DNA from: Larimichthys crocea
Lineage: Eukaryota; Chordata; Actinopteri; Sciaenidae
Direction of reading: 5' to 3'
Assembly: GCF_000972845.2 (NCBI RefSeq)
Contig: NC_040011.1
Location: forward strand, 26,950,379-27,014,378
DNA: 64,000 nucleotides
Made by a program: the position numbers and the translations under genes. Below are positions 25,801 through 40,800 of this stretch, one piece after another. The stretch's first letter is position 1; the number at the start of each line of letters is the position of its first letter. Under the pieces are notes generated by a model. It did not search any database. It was not told where the DNA came from and saw only the letters and a program-made list of their open reading frames with translations.

Positions 25801-28800
25801 AGAATTATAGGATGGCTTGTCATGATTTTTTTTCCCAGATATTTTCCATCCACCAGTGGGTTGAAAATTGTGGTTTAATGTGAAATGTAAAACTATTAAA
25901 TTGTCATGATATTTGCTTCAGAAATTCAGAATGAATTATTGTGACTAGTGTGACATGCAGCAAAGTGACAAAATAGAGTGTCCTCAACACTATGCATACT
26001 AAATACTTTTGATTTTTGAGTGTGTTGCTGATGCACACTGCACTCCCACAATGCAATTCACAAGGGAAATGGAGAAGCTGAATAAAACGTAAATAAATTG
26101 TGGGTAGTGGTGAAACGAATCCAAAAAGTCTTTGAAAGGGAAAAAAAAAAAGTATTAGATCTTGGGACGGCTCACTTATGTGATGTTTTCCTGTTAATAT
26201 TAAATGTTATGTTGATACTGTTAAAACTGTATGCACACACTGTGTAGTCTTATCATGTAGTATGAATTCAGACCCAGCTTGCGTCTTGTTAAAAGGCACT
26301 CCTCCTGTGTAAGGTTCTCATATTTATTTGCAGCTGCATTGATCCATTTTTAGGATACTTGTTTCACCATGTCCGAGTGCTCTGCACTTGAAAAACAAGT
26401 GAAGTATTTTATATCCTACAGATGCAGCTATACTCACTGATGGAGTGAAGTTTTTTTCTAGTGTGGGATGAGCTGGCATAAAAATACTTTATTCTGTCAG
26501 TCTTCTTTTTGTACACATCAGTAGCCAACCTTCCTTCTGGTTTGTTTAAATGATCGTTAAAAGCATTCAAATGTATATGAAAGTCCAATGACGCACTTTC
26601 TGGAGGCTGATTGAGCAAGCAGACTTCTACTACACAATTGTTAACATAGCTATGTGTATTTTAGCATTGTTGGCTGAGATCTTAGTAGAAAGGACAGGAA
26701 TTTGGACATGTATGTTTATGAAAAAAATATTTTACAGAAGAATTTCTGCTGAGTCCTTCATGCAGTGTGTGCTACACTACAGTATTGTGGCCTGTGGTCT
26801 TTGATTCAGGAAGCGACTGAAAGCTCCTTATCCCCCTGGTGATCAACATTGTTAAAAAGGCTTTTAGTATCCATAGTCACCAGTGGATATTCTCTCCCAA
26901 GATCTTGGATCTTTCTGTGATATTAGTATAGCCTAAGCGATATGAAATGAAGACACAAGTGTTGCAAATAATTCAACCTTCTTTGAGCTGTCTTGCTTGC
27001 ACCTCCGGTCGATCTGCTATCTTTTCTCATTCTTATTCATTCATTTTAATGCAATAAGATGCATTGACCTGGCGTCTGGCTATCTTTCACTGTGAAAGCA
27101 AGCAGAACAGAGACACGTTTCTCTTTGTGTGTCTCTCTCTGCCATTTCTCTCTTAATTAAAATGATAAATGCTAAATCCCAGCGACATCCTGCGCCCTGT
27201 TGATTTTGGCTGCTCTGACACCAGTGAAAATGTATTTCTAAATTTCATTTGCTAATATTTGTCGATCATGGATAATTCAGTCATTTGTCTTCCTTATGGT
27301 GGCCTAAATTGCCTGTACACCAAATAGATTGTACAACACTGCATTGTTGGCAGAAACATCTCCACAGCACACTGACAATGCTCTATATTAGTCCCAACCA
27401 TTTTAAATCACAGGTCCAGATTATATTGTTTTATTTTCTCACAAGGGAGGAATGACATGGGCACACTGAGAAATGCTACAGATAACTTTACACATTACAA
27501 GCCTGTACTTGCCTGCACTTCTCTTTGAGGTCTTTCTCCTTTCTCTCTTTATCTGTCTCTCTGCTTTTCCAGTGGAGTGGAGTCACCTCCCATTGTTTTA
27601 TGACGTGTTTCAAACATCCAGCTGACAAATCCAATATATTTCATGTAAACCGGGATTACTCTGGCTAAATCCCATTTACTGGGAAACATGACTGATGTAA
27701 AATGCTTTACAAAAGCAATGGCAAACTTAATTTTGTCAACACAGTCTCCATAGTTCTAAAACGCATGTGAGGCTTTGCAACTCTCTCATTTCATCTTCTC
27801 TTCCTCCATGCTTTTTCCACACTGACATTGCAACTAGGAACGTTGTCCTCGTTAAAATCTCTCTTCATTTCCTACCTGCTGCTCTTCAAAGGCTTTCAGA
27901 GTCCTTCAAGAGGGGCAGCAGAGGAAAAAGACATCATTTATATTCCACGCTTAACTAATGGAGAAGAAGCGGGTGGTTTGTGTGCGTGCATTTCTATTTT
28001 TGGGGATTTGTGGTGGAGAGGGAGGAACAGCGTGATTCCCTTTGATTTAACTCTGTGTGTGTGTGTGTGTGTCCTCAGGGTTCGATAGAGGAGCGGTTGA
28101 AGCAGCTCCAAGATGCACATAGAGACTTTGGCCCTGGATCGCAGCACTTCCTTTCCAGTAAGAGTCCTGTTCTACTATTTGAAGCACCAATCTCTGCTGT
28201 GCTGTGCTAAGGCACTGTCTCACAGTGTGGAGGGGGGTGAACAGAAGATTAGATGTGTTACAGCTTTGTTGTGATAAGGTTAAAAAATGCTGCCTGAGTG
28301 TTTGTGTTTGTGTATTGAGGTCAGAGGTGGAGCTGGCAGGCTTTGTTCGTCTGTCTTCATCAGTTCCAGGACACAGATGTGATATTCCCCAGTGATGCTA
28401 ATCACAACAGTCATTGCTTTCATTTGAGCAGAGATACATATTTGTGAATTCTGTCTCTTCTTTTACCTGCCCGCTCTTCAAAGACTACACAGAGGGAGCA
28501 GGGGTGGGATGAAAGATGTGATTTACTTTGCCTAGTTTAAGCTGATGAAGAAATGGAAAAAGCTGCATGTTGCAGGGCTCTCTGTGTGAGTGTGTTTGAA
28601 GCAGCGGTGTGCTTGTGTGTCTCCAGTGTCCTCACCAACCCCATCCACTTTTACTGCTCTCGCGGTGGCTCAGAGATGCCAGACTGGGGCTTATATAGCA
28701 CTACTTCACTGCCAGCTCAGCCCACTGCACCCTGCAGGAACGTCTGGGTTTGCGTTTGTTTGTGTTTCAATGCACCAACATGCATGTCCCTTGATGTAGC

Positions 28801-31800
28801 ACGTGGTACATACAATAGTAGTAGTACATATGGTGCTTATTGTACACAGGTAGACTGTGGTGCTGTGCTGTGGTGGAATGTAACTGTGTACATTTACTGT
28901 ACACAAAGGCTGTAAGTCAAATATGTCTTTAAGTTGTACTGTGTTTGAAATTACTCAAAATACGAGTGTAGGGAGGTGGAGAGAGAGTCTGTAACCATAA
29001 AACCATAACAAAATCACAGAGTGTGAACCACAGAATGACAATCGGAAGAAACATAAAAATAATTTAAAAAAGGGCTTTAAAAAAATGTATAAAGATGTGT
29101 CAGTATTTCAATTTGAAATATCACAGTTATCGTCTATACTAGTATAACCTGACAACCCCTAGTAGTGTGTTTAGGTACCATTTTAGAAACTTGTACTTGC
29201 TATTTTACTATGCTTCAGAGGGAAATATTCATACATATAGGTCTTGTCAGGGCTCCTTGTCACATTTCAGATGTCTATGAGTTGTTAACAATTCCATGAA
29301 TGAATGATTTCCCTGATGAACTTTAATTAATTCAAAGCAAAACCTATCAATCATCTCATAATCTCCTCAGAAGTGGAATAAACTACTGAACTGTATATAA
29401 AGTAATCAAAATGACCTCTATAATAATATGTTAATCCAAAGGAGCATTTTCCTGCTTAATTTATACTTTTACTTTTGATACTACATTTTGATGATAATAC
29501 CTCTGGAGTTGTTGAATGCAGGACTTTTAAATGAGTTTATTCACAGAGCAACAACATACAGGTCTGCTTTGTGCCGTGTCATAATACAATAATGGACAGT
29601 GACATGTGGTATGTGTGTGTATGTTTGTGTGTATGGCTCTGTATCACTGTGTGTTTGTGTGTGTTGTCTGCCTCCTGTTTCTTCTAGTGCAGTCTGTCCT
29701 GTTTGATCCTCTGCTGAACCCCCTGTGGTTCTGTTTGAAAGGCCGGTAAAAAAGCTACACTCATCCTGTCTCACTGCAACTCCTCCACCTCGTGTATTGT
29801 ATTAGTCTGTGCCAAATAAACCAACACTCTGTGGAAACCCGACACAATAGACTTGTCTCCTTGGCTTTACTGCGTCTGTTGTACACCAGAGCAGCTCTGT
29901 TAAGAAGGTCTGAATGGACACGCTGTCAGAGACATTGTACACAATGGCTTTTCATGTGTGACATGCCTATTTTGAAATTGACTTCTGTGTCCATGCAGGT
30001 TCAGTGCAAATACCGTGGGAGCGTGCCATCTCCCCGAACAAAGTGCCCTACTACATCAAGTAAGTGCACCTTCAGGGTCAGTGTCTGCATTGTGGGAATG
30101 TATGTACTGTTTCCATTACAGGCTAAGGGGCTGGATGAAAGTGTGTTATTGTATTATTATATGACTGAATTACCATTTGTTTTATTTCCAGTATTCAGTT
30201 TAACATCGTCTTTCTGCACTTTCTGTGTAACCAATCAGAGGTGACTGACCAAACCCGCTCTATTAACATAACTTTCAATGTGGCAGCGGTTGCTTGGAGC
30301 AGTTAATTTAACAATTTGCTGTGTTGATCATAGACATATGTTTATTTGAAAGTTGGTCTTTCTGCGCGTCCACTTCTAACAGCCTTTATAGCTACATGTG
30401 TCAACCTGCCTCACATTTTCAAAGATCTTTCAACTGCCAAATATTTGTGTACAGTTTCCATTAGAAAACAGATAAATCCTAAATGATTTACTCTGTTGAG
30501 CTAGCGTAAGCTCTGTTTGCCTGAGCTCTCATCTGTTTATCTATTTACCTCATCAATACTGTTTCACCTTTTAGAGTGCTACTGGTTTTATCAATGAACT
30601 ACGAGGGTGTGTGTGTTTGTCTGTGCAGGTGTGTATTTATCTATTGGATAACAATTTTGTGTGCAGGTGGAAACAGTACAGTTTGCACCTCTGCAGTCTA
30701 TTAGTATTTGTTTTCTTAATCATTTCTAACAGTACCTCGTGGATCTTATTTTAGTCTGCTAGTCAATTCTTTATGGAATATATTACTGTACCAATAAGGA
30801 TGAGAGTAGTATCTGAGTAGCACTCGTTTTAGCGCTCACACTGGTAAAACGATGAGTGCTGCCCTAAAAGGCCCCTGGGTCCTGGCAGACTTCCTGCTTT
30901 GGGGTTTCTCATTTATGTTGCTGCGCTTTGTTCTTCTTTTATTGCATCTTTTTCCTTCAGAATGTGCTCATAGAGTTAGTAGTAGCACATGAACGTAGTG
31001 TAAATATATGATTCTGATGTATATGAAATGTGTTGGAAATTAGTTTCTGTGTGAAGTCTTGTAAGTTTCTGGTTGTATATCTCAGTAGTACGTAATGTCC
31101 ATGACTAAACCCAAATCCCTTATCATGCTTGATGCATGTCTGTACTTAGCAGGCCTAAAATCTCCTGTAAACAATGTTTGCCCTGTCCTGCCCTCTCATT
31201 TGACTCCTGCTCTCATAGTTAATACCCTCTGATCTTCCTTGTTTTACCGTCTCCCACACCTGCCTATCTCTGCTCCCTCAGCTCATTTGTACTCCATTTT
31301 TCCCTTGATCTTTCTGGCTTGAAAATGCACACCTCTGTTCTTTGCCATCTTGACAAATTCTTCTGCCTTTGTTTCTTTTTCTGTTTTCTCCCAGCCATCA
31401 AGCCCAGACAACATGCTGGGACCATCCAAAGATGACAGAACTGTACCAAGCACTGGGTGAGTGAGGAGACAATTAAAGAACCCTTCGCGTCGTGCTCAAA
31501 CGCCCAGGACCCCCACAGGGCTGCAGCAGCACCAGCTGCAAGGAACCACCGCATGTCTGCTTTGAAGGCCCTGACACATAGCTCATTAAAGTGCCTGTAT
31601 TTCAAACTCCTTGGGGACTACATCTTGTTTTTAACCTATGAAGTTAAACTTCCCAGTGCTGTGATTGGCTTTTTCGTAGCCTTTAATTAATTGTGATTAA
31701 ATGACATCACGTGTTTTAATCTGATCTGATATGGGAAGCTTGCAGGGGTGACAGTCATGCTGTCGCATACACATGCCCAGCCAGACAAACTAATGCATGT

Positions 31801-34800
31801 GCACATACACAGATAACACAGATAACACTACAGTACGCTACTTATGACTTGGCTGTGATAAACATGAGGTGAGAGTGATGGCAGGGTGGAGTGATGCTTG
31901 ATCTTTTCATTTATTCTTATCGCTTTCTATCTTCTCTCTCCCTCTATAAGCGGATCTGAATAACATCAAGTTCTCAGCATACAGAACAGCTATGAAGCTG
32001 CGGCGAGTTCAAAAGGCCCTGAGATGTACGTACAGTATCTTATTGATGGTATTTTCTGTCTGCATTGCCGGGGTGGCCTGTTAAGTGATGTACCATTATC
32101 CCGTATCATCAGTAATCCACTATGACAAGCTTTCTTCGGGAATGAGATATAATGATTAGCTGTGGCACATTTCTTTATTCAGTTGTCGAAGGAATCATCA
32201 CTCCTCTCTACACTACTTTGACATGTAGTTGAAAATATTCCCTGTGACCGCCATAATTATTGGCTTTAAAGAACGGAAATCAAAAGTATTGATAAACTCA
32301 AGAGCCACCAGAGCCACTTACCAACAGATACCTTCTTCATTTTCATCAGGGCCTGGATCATTAGCATGCTAAGTAATTACAGCTATTAATTGGTCAATTT
32401 GGGTTACAAAAAAAAAAGCAATTAGTTTTTGCCGCGTGGTTGAAGCTTAAATGTGTGTTTCTTCAGGGTCACAGCACTTGTTTTATCCAACTTGGACTCA
32501 CTTTTGGCCAATGTTTGTAAAAATTGCTGATTCCCAGAGTCTTATTTTTTTGTTACCTTACAGCTCAAATTCTTTGCTTTCTCTTTTTACTACCCAAAAC
32601 GCAGCCTTTCGTTCTCCCTGTTTGCCCTCTTGAGCCCTTAATGTCGTCGAGCCCCAATCACCTGCAGTGCCCTAACACCCACTGACTCCAGATGAGGCTG
32701 TATTTGCCACTGCATGTGGGCAATTTTGCACTTTTTCTTATTCATGTTCACTTCACACACACTTCTCTTCCTTCTTTTTCAAACTTCCTGTCACTTTCTC
32801 TCTCCTCTCTCTCCTGAGTTACTACTAATACTCAGACCAGTGTGAAAAACCCTCTGTCAGTGACTCTTCCTATTTCATTATTATTCGCTCTCTTATCTCA
32901 CCCTCCCCATGTCATGATATCGTTACAGAATTTAATTGCCAGGCTGCCTTGATAACTGCAGAACTCTCACTATTTCTCTCTGCACACTTTGTGTGTGATT
33001 GAGTAGTACTGTATAAGAGCCCATCAGAAATGCATTTTTAGGTGATTCCCTCCCAACACTGAGAATACTTCTTCTATCTCCTCTCTCTGTTCTACCTCAT
33101 TATCGTGCTATCCAATTATACCAGGCATCAATGGACACCCTTTTAGCTCCCCTCGTAGGGATGGGCCATCAAATTAGTTTAGAGGAGCGAAATCAAATTT
33201 GTGTCACTGCTCTTGAAGCATCTGGTTTGGCTTAAGTGGGTAAAAAGGGTGAATAAGTGGTGCTGTCACCTGTGGTCTCATTTGCGGAGGTGAGGATGAT
33301 GATCTGGCTATGTGTCTGTGTTCGCAAGTGAATGTGCAGTCATGTATGTATAAATGTTAGGTGTGGGCACCTGTTTACTTTATTTTAAACCATATCAAAT
33401 CACAAAAGTCACAGTACATCCACTTGATCTCATCTCATACAGATGAGTTTAGTGATTAATATGTATCTACGTGTGTTCTTAGTGGATTTAGTAGCACTGA
33501 GCAGCCTTGTGGAGGTGTTTCGGGAGCAGGAGCTGCAGCAGGGGGAGCATGTGATGGATGTGGTTGAGATGATCCACGGCCTGACAGCTCTGTATGAGAG
33601 GTTGGAGGAGGAGAGGTCCATCCTGGTTAACATTCCACTCTGTGTTGACATGTGTCTCAACTGGCTGCTAAACGTCTATGACAGGTGGGTACAGTGGGGT
33701 GAGATGTTAAGCAAAGTATTTTTTTAAAAACCTGCTTAACTTTGTTTTTTAAACAACTGAGCTTTCATTTACCAATGCTTATCATGTGCGCCTCTTTACG
33801 TCTAATATTCATTTGTCATTTAGTTCACATTTGATCGCCACCAATTCCTGAAAAAAAAAAGTCCAAGTTTACCTTCAGAGATGATTGACTTTCTTATTGG
33901 CTCACAGCTAATTTGTACTGCCACAAAGATAAAAGTATATTGTTAAGACGTCATCCAAAATGTCACTGATGACTGCTTAAATGGCAAACTTACCATGTTA
34001 CACATAAATGTCCATTTACAGGTCTTGGGGAGAACTGCTGCAAAGGTGAAAAATGTTGCATAACACCTCGTCTAAAAATCCTTAGGTGTGAAAAGACGTG
34101 AGCTTACCAAACCATTTGCAGCATTACACACTACACAACACACCCAGCATCTCCAGTTAATCTGTGGGCAGTCAAGTTGCATTGTGGGTAGTATAGGCAC
34201 CAGGTTTTGACAAGGAAAAATAATGTGTGAAATAAAATTATGCAGCATTGTTTGCTTTGAAATTACATACTCATCCCTGTCATGTAATGCTCATAAAGTT
34301 TCGTATTATAGTAACACTTGAGAAGATTTTGTATAGGTGCCTCTAAACAAGGTTCAAATAGTAGTATGTATAGAACATACTCATATACCTCCTCTGTATC
34401 AGCCTTTTTTTACTTTTTTTTAGCATAGAAAATAAAGGAGCTGAAGGTAAATACACATCATATATAAACACAAAGACTCACTATGTATGATGAAAAACTA
34501 TTTTAACTTTTCCTTACAGTCCTCATCTGTCTGCAGATTGATGTAATTTGTTCAATGGCTATTTGTAAGAGGCCAAAACTCCAATAACAATGTCCAGGCA
34601 GAGGGCCAATCATCCCCACTGAGACACAGCAGAAACAAATCCTCTTTCACGCAAACATTCACCACATTCTTGCTCCTGTTTGACTATTTTGTCTCCAAAG
34701 AGAAAACACCGAGCACAGACACAGAAATACAGGAATAACCCCATGAGTGCTGTAAATCCGGGCCATAGCTCTTAACTACTCGCTGCTAATGAGAGACAAT

Positions 34801-37800
34801 CAGAAGCTTTACCCTCTGCATAAATTTCAGTAATTGCTTTTTGTTTTCCAATAAATAGCAGCGGTGAATCTGTACGAGGTTTGTGTCCGTTTTAATGTGT
34901 GCGTTTATTTGTGTTTGTGAAAGTGCATAACAGAGTATTACATCAGCATACGTGTGTGTGTGTGTATGTGAGAGACCTCCAGAGGCGTGTCACACTAGCA
35001 TGGTGTGCAAGAGTGACATGTCCCCTGAGGAGCAGCGCTGGGGTGCATTGAAGATGGTGTGCGAGTGTATGCAAATGGTGCTGACTGACAGTCGTCCCCT
35101 TGTGCTCTCCTCTGGACCAGTTCCAGCTCTAAATCTAATTGGATGCTCCCCTTATCGCATCTCATGTTTCTCGATGGGACTAATTTCCTCAACCTGACTC
35201 TAATTTTCTCGACCTGACTCTAATGTTCTGGCCTGATCAGATCGGACATATCAGCACCCCTATTTTGTTTTCTAAAGCTCTGGAAATTTAACTCACTCTT
35301 TGATTCTATTTTATACTTCATTGATCTGACATTCTCTAATCAAAGTGATTTTCTTGATTTCCCAGTTAACGATTCAAATGTTAATTTGATAAGCCTGTGG
35401 TTTCTGCCAATGATGCGCAGCTCGGCACTAAATTCTTCCCGGCTGTGTTGGCACCGCTCCTGTGAAATCTCAGCGTGAACAGTGACGGTGTGTTTGCCTT
35501 TCTAATCCAGTCTTTTCACAGTAGCTTCTCCACATCCTCCTTTTTTTATTTCAAGCACAAAGGAAAGTTAATGTGACACTTTAAGGCTCAGGTCAAGGCA
35601 CAACAGTGTCCATCTCACTGGCCTTGCTCCTGGCCAGTGATCGGTCTATATATTCAGCTAAAGACAAATGCTGGATATGTGTGTGTAATGGATGTGTGTG
35701 ATCTTAAGTGTGTATTCATGTATTCAGCAGTATACATGGTGTTGGTAAGTGACACTGTGGTGTATGTGAGTATTATTGCTCTTCTAGGCATAAACTCATG
35801 GAACCTTCATCAAGTCCCTGCAGTGCCTTTACTTACTCTGGATGAGCTCTAATCAGTTTCACACTGTTGAGTGACCTGTACTGTTCTGCTTTGACCCAAG
35901 TAACTCCTCCACACTTTTTTTCCTCCCAGCAAGGCTCAGCCAATGTATGAATATATTACCACAACACAATGCACAATGATTTGAAATAATTCACCGTTCA
36001 AAAATTCTAACCTTACACGTCTTTTTTTGTTTTGTTCTCCTTCTTTTTTCTAGTGCTCGAAATGGCAAAATGCGAGTTCTCAGCTTCAAGATGGGATTGG
36101 TGAGCTTGTGCAATGCAGACGTCCAAGAGAAGTACAAATGTGAGTCTGATGCTCGCTCATGTGCCTAATGCATCTCCTCAACTGCAAACAATGAGCCAAA
36201 ACAAAACGGCCCTGATTGCCAGTATTACATAAAGACATCCACTTAGCCTAATGGAGGAAATGACTCTGCTACCATAATGGAGAAAGCTTCCTTTACTTCA
36301 ACAAAGTACACCGGGGGCCTTTAAAAGGATTGCTTTCCAAAGACACCATTCATGCACATGCTTTTTCTATGGCTCTCACTCTCATTTTTCTGAAGTCAAC
36401 TACCAAAGAGCTAAGTCGCCCCCTTTCTCCGTTTTTGATTATAAATCATGTTGTAATATTTCATTATTTGTGCCGTTCAGGCTGTTTTTACTGTTCTATT
36501 GTATCCCCAGTTTACAAGTCATGCAGTAAATATAGGTAAAATACAGAGTGAGCATTTGAACTGCTGATAGTTGGACCTGGAACAGCTTGTAGTTGATACA
36601 GGATCTGAGACAACATGGCCAAACTCATGCCAGGATTATTCATGCTTGGCACACCATCTGTGTCAGCTCCTAAAGACTGAGAGTCAACAGATTTGCCTTC
36701 GATTCAGTAGTCCCTGAGGTGAACCAGACCTCTTTTTCTGGGTTCAGGTAGACATGTGGTGGCCTTAACAGTTTATCATTTCTCTGACTAGACCCGTCTT
36801 TGCCAACTCCAGACATCACTGGAATCATATTTGCAAATAAATCTAAAGCATTTGCATCAACCTGCTTTGAGATACAGATGGTGGCTGTTTATTCCATCAT
36901 CACCAGTTTTTTGGCTTGTGATCAAAAAAGGAATTTGCTTATCATTACTTACCATTCATTTTCCAACAACATGTTTTAATTACTTAACTTTATGGTTATA
37001 CTAATTTCTGACTTTTCTTACATCTTAAGTATTGCTTTTATTTAACATCTGCCTCTACACATGCACAATTTTGCTGACATCAACATCTATTGCTTTCATA
37101 CCTAATTTGCCAAATGCACCACTTATACTGTTATACTGGCAGCTATTTGAAAACTTTGTTAGTCCTCGAAAATTGTCCACCTGAATAACTTTCTGATTAT
37201 GACTTTACACTAACGACAAGTGGTATTTAGTGAAAACTTGTCGAAAACTTCATAAACAAACTTAGTAATGGGTGTTCTGATAGTTTGTGTCTTGTGCCAC
37301 TCCTGGAATCCCATTATCTCACTTCAGGGTTTGCAGCGTTTCAGGCTGCATGTTTCTAGATGTAATAGCTCCATTTATTGTGCTTGTGTCTCCATAAAAC
37401 GTGTGCAAACCTCATCTCTATCAAACAGCTCAATGTGAACATTTAAAATGTCAAACACTTCAGCTCTGGTTATGGGAGCTATATAGAGGAGGCTGTTTAA
37501 CATGCAGGTGTTATGCAGTGTCCCTGTGGGCTTGAATAAGTACAGAGAGAGGGGAATACATGGGATGCTTTTACTAGCATTGTGTAGCACCTTCACACGG
37601 CTGTCAACATTCATCTCCTCAGTGACAAGCACAGTCCCAACAAGCTCGGTTAAAGGCCTCATTCATAGCCTGACAAGATTCCACTTATGCAGCTCTTTCA
37701 TCTCCCGAAGCAGACCAGTCAGGCCACTAATACGGATTCTGTCTCACTTCTGTCACTGAAGTGAGTTTTATTCCACAAAATAGCTTTGCTAAACCTGTTG

Positions 37801-40800
37801 CCAGGGTCTTGCCTCACTGTTGAAAAATAGATGAAAAGCACACATGTGGCTGTTTTATTGACAAACTCAGAATACAGGTTTTATATTTATTCCAAAGTTA
37901 TACTGTTGTGCAACACTTTCTAAATTGTGAATGCTTGCCCTTTGAAATTTACATTTTGATTACATTTATTTTAATTTACATCCTCTCGGTCCACAAATCA
38001 AATTTACATTTTGAGAACATGAACATAAATACAAATGCTTAAATCAGCAGATGTAGTTGGGGAAGAAAAATGCATATGATGATAATACACATGCTGCTAG
38101 ATGTTTCTCATGCATACAAATGCAGTGCACTGTTAATGCTGGTACACTCTGGTGTATAATCAGTAACTGCATAATTAATACATGAAGTTATACATTTTCT
38201 GGTGGTTGCAGACTTATTCCGTCAGGTGTCCGGTCCTGGAGGTTTGACAGACCAGCGTCACCTCAGCCTGCTGCTCCATGAAGCCATCCAGATCCCCCGC
38301 CAGTTGGGTGAAGTTGCTGCTTTTGGGGGCAGCAATGTGGAGCCTAGTGTCCGCAGTTGCTTCCGTGTGGTGAGGACAGAGGCACCGCCATGCACGTCAC
38401 ACCTAAACATAATCATATGTAGGCAGTGTACTTCATTTGACCACATAAACATTGTTTAGGCATTGATGTGATTTCATTTCAGTCACAAGATTCAACTACT
38501 GCAGCTGAGAAGTGCGCATGCTGAAAATACAAGAGTTCTAAGTAGATCTTGAAAACTTTTACAGAATAGTGATATAATCTATTCATTACTGGAAAATAAT
38601 GAGTGGTTGCCATATAATCTGAATAATCCATGGCAAATACAGAAACAGAATTTTAATGTCAGACACTTGAAATGAATGGTAAAATCAAGCTGCATGCTTT
38701 CCATCAAAAGGCATGTATGAAAAAATTATGTCAGGCCAGGAAGCTGCCAGCTTTGTGAATTCCATTGTGTTTCATTGGCATCAGCACAGTTGGACTTTCC
38801 TTCAGAGGAAGATGTTAAATGCACCATCTCAGGAAGTGGACAAGTTCCAATTATTCTATCTCTCTAAAGAAGCCCCAACTGCACCACACATGCTGTTGCC
38901 TTACAAACATTAAATCACATTAATATTGCATTGCATTGCTTTTAATGCCCATAAAATAGAGTCACTGGTAGATAATGCATGATGTTACTAACCATACATT
39001 GACAGTGAAATCAAGGGCATTTAAATGGGAACGCCTATAGAATTTGATCTATTAGAATATTGATATGATGAAGCAAGGTCCAGTAGAGCATAGAGCAATA
39101 ACTAAAGAGGCCACATGTTAAAAGCATGACCCAACTTGTCTTTCCCTCCTTTGCTTGTTCTGAATGTGTCTGGACTACATTTGGAGCACGTTGCAGAAAC
39201 CTCATCTTGTGACGTTCAATTCAGGACACCGGATTATTAGGGAGTTGTCAGGAGCAGGCACGGCTTTTTTGGAAGGTGGCCTATGCAAAGCCTTTTAATT
39301 CCCTCATTTTTGAGGCAGATCCTAATTATACACACTCTATTCTGGTCCGTACTTGCTGTATCAGCTACGGCTGCTTAAAATCAATTCCTTTCTCCATTTG
39401 CTCCATGTCAGGGCATTTAGTTGAAGATGAAATATCCATGTAATGCGAATTGGGGGGGGGGGGGTGACCCATTTGCCTGTTTATCGCTTGGCTCGGAAAC
39501 GAGTGACATCATTTCGTGGAGCTGTGGGTACAGCATTTGCTGCCACCTCACATAGACATTGACTTTTAGACTGCTGGCAGAGGAGCAGATGGATCGACTT
39601 CGGGCAGAGGATATGCAGAGCAAGGAAGTTGCACAATGATTTTGCTGAAAGTGTCAGTCTGTGCGCAGGTTATTGGGTCAAATTCCAGTGGTGAAATAAC
39701 TCATCATTTAATAAATATTTGTCGACTTTGTGAGAAGTGTTATTTGTTTGATTCAAAAACACATGCCGTTTAGTGGATATATGGTGCCAAAAGTAGAGTT
39801 TTGATGCATGACTAAATGTTTATCACTCTACTTTTTCCAATGATGTTTAAGCATGCCATCTGCTCAGCTTTCTGCTTTGAGATGCGGCAGCGTGCTCAGC
39901 ATAGTCAGTGCCAGTTCCAGGTGTTCAGCAAGCGCTGCTATTTGACCTCCCACATGGAGCAAAGCTGGCTACTCTACTACCAGAGAGGAGCTCCTACATC
40001 CCTGAGAGACTCAGTACCTCTGTGCACCACAGAGCAAGCGTGCACACACACACACACACACACACAGACATTTATTATGCTACTTTGCTTGAGCGGTAGA
40101 GGAAGCCCCAGGGAAATCAACCTCTTAATGCATCTCTGATGCAGACTTAATGAGAATTTAGCACATCACGGATTTTCAGCGCTCTGCGACTCATTCTTTT
40201 ATTAGGTTGATTTCCTTTTTATCCCACTTTCTGGAATTCTCAGAAAGGCGAGTCTACAAACACACACAGACACACAGTTTACGTCTGCTGTGTTTTAGCT
40301 TTATAATTGTTCAAGTAGTTACATAAAAGTAAAAGATATCCCACAGTGTATTACATCTTCTTTCACCCTTCTTTTTTTATTCTCTTTGATTCCTTTTTTC
40401 CCAAAAATAGCTCACAGCTGGACCACCTTTAGAAAAGGAAGCACACCTTCTCCTCTTATTATTTTATGTACCTACCCTGCTGTTGGTCTATATTTGGATT
40501 GTTTACACTCTTCTGCACTTATTTTACCCCTTCCACCTTTATCCAGGCCCTAGGGAAACCTGCAATTGAGGTGTCTCACTTCCTGGAGTGGATGAGCTTG
40601 GAGCCTCAGTCAATGGTTTGGCTGCCTGTCCTTCACCGCGTGACTGCTGCAGAGTCGACCAAGCACCAGGCCAAATGTTACGTGTGCAAACAGTGTCCCA
40701 TCAAGGGTTTCAGGTAGGCATGCCACTAAAGGTAAAAAGATGATCACAGCTATTCACATAAAAAAAAACAAATGTACTGTAGTATAAAAGAAAACATTGT

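Larger units (their letters stand above)
23091..28078 (+). other. drp2: drp2 intron, 5.0 kb
   Basis: It contains a tRNA-related SINE-like repeat (23515-23690), possibly a second antisense fragment near 23790-23820 (a reversed B-box-like stretch), and a Tc1-like non-autonomous element (24080-24773). The rest has no recognised exon. It ends in a (TG)9 tract right at the acceptor. Confidence 0.85.
38370..40546 (+). other. drp2: drp2 intron, 2.2 kb
   Basis: It contains a run of 13 G residues (39452-39464), a CA tract (40043-40066) and a locally GC-richer segment near 39880-40040 that is open in one frame but matches nothing I recognise. Confidence 0.85.
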
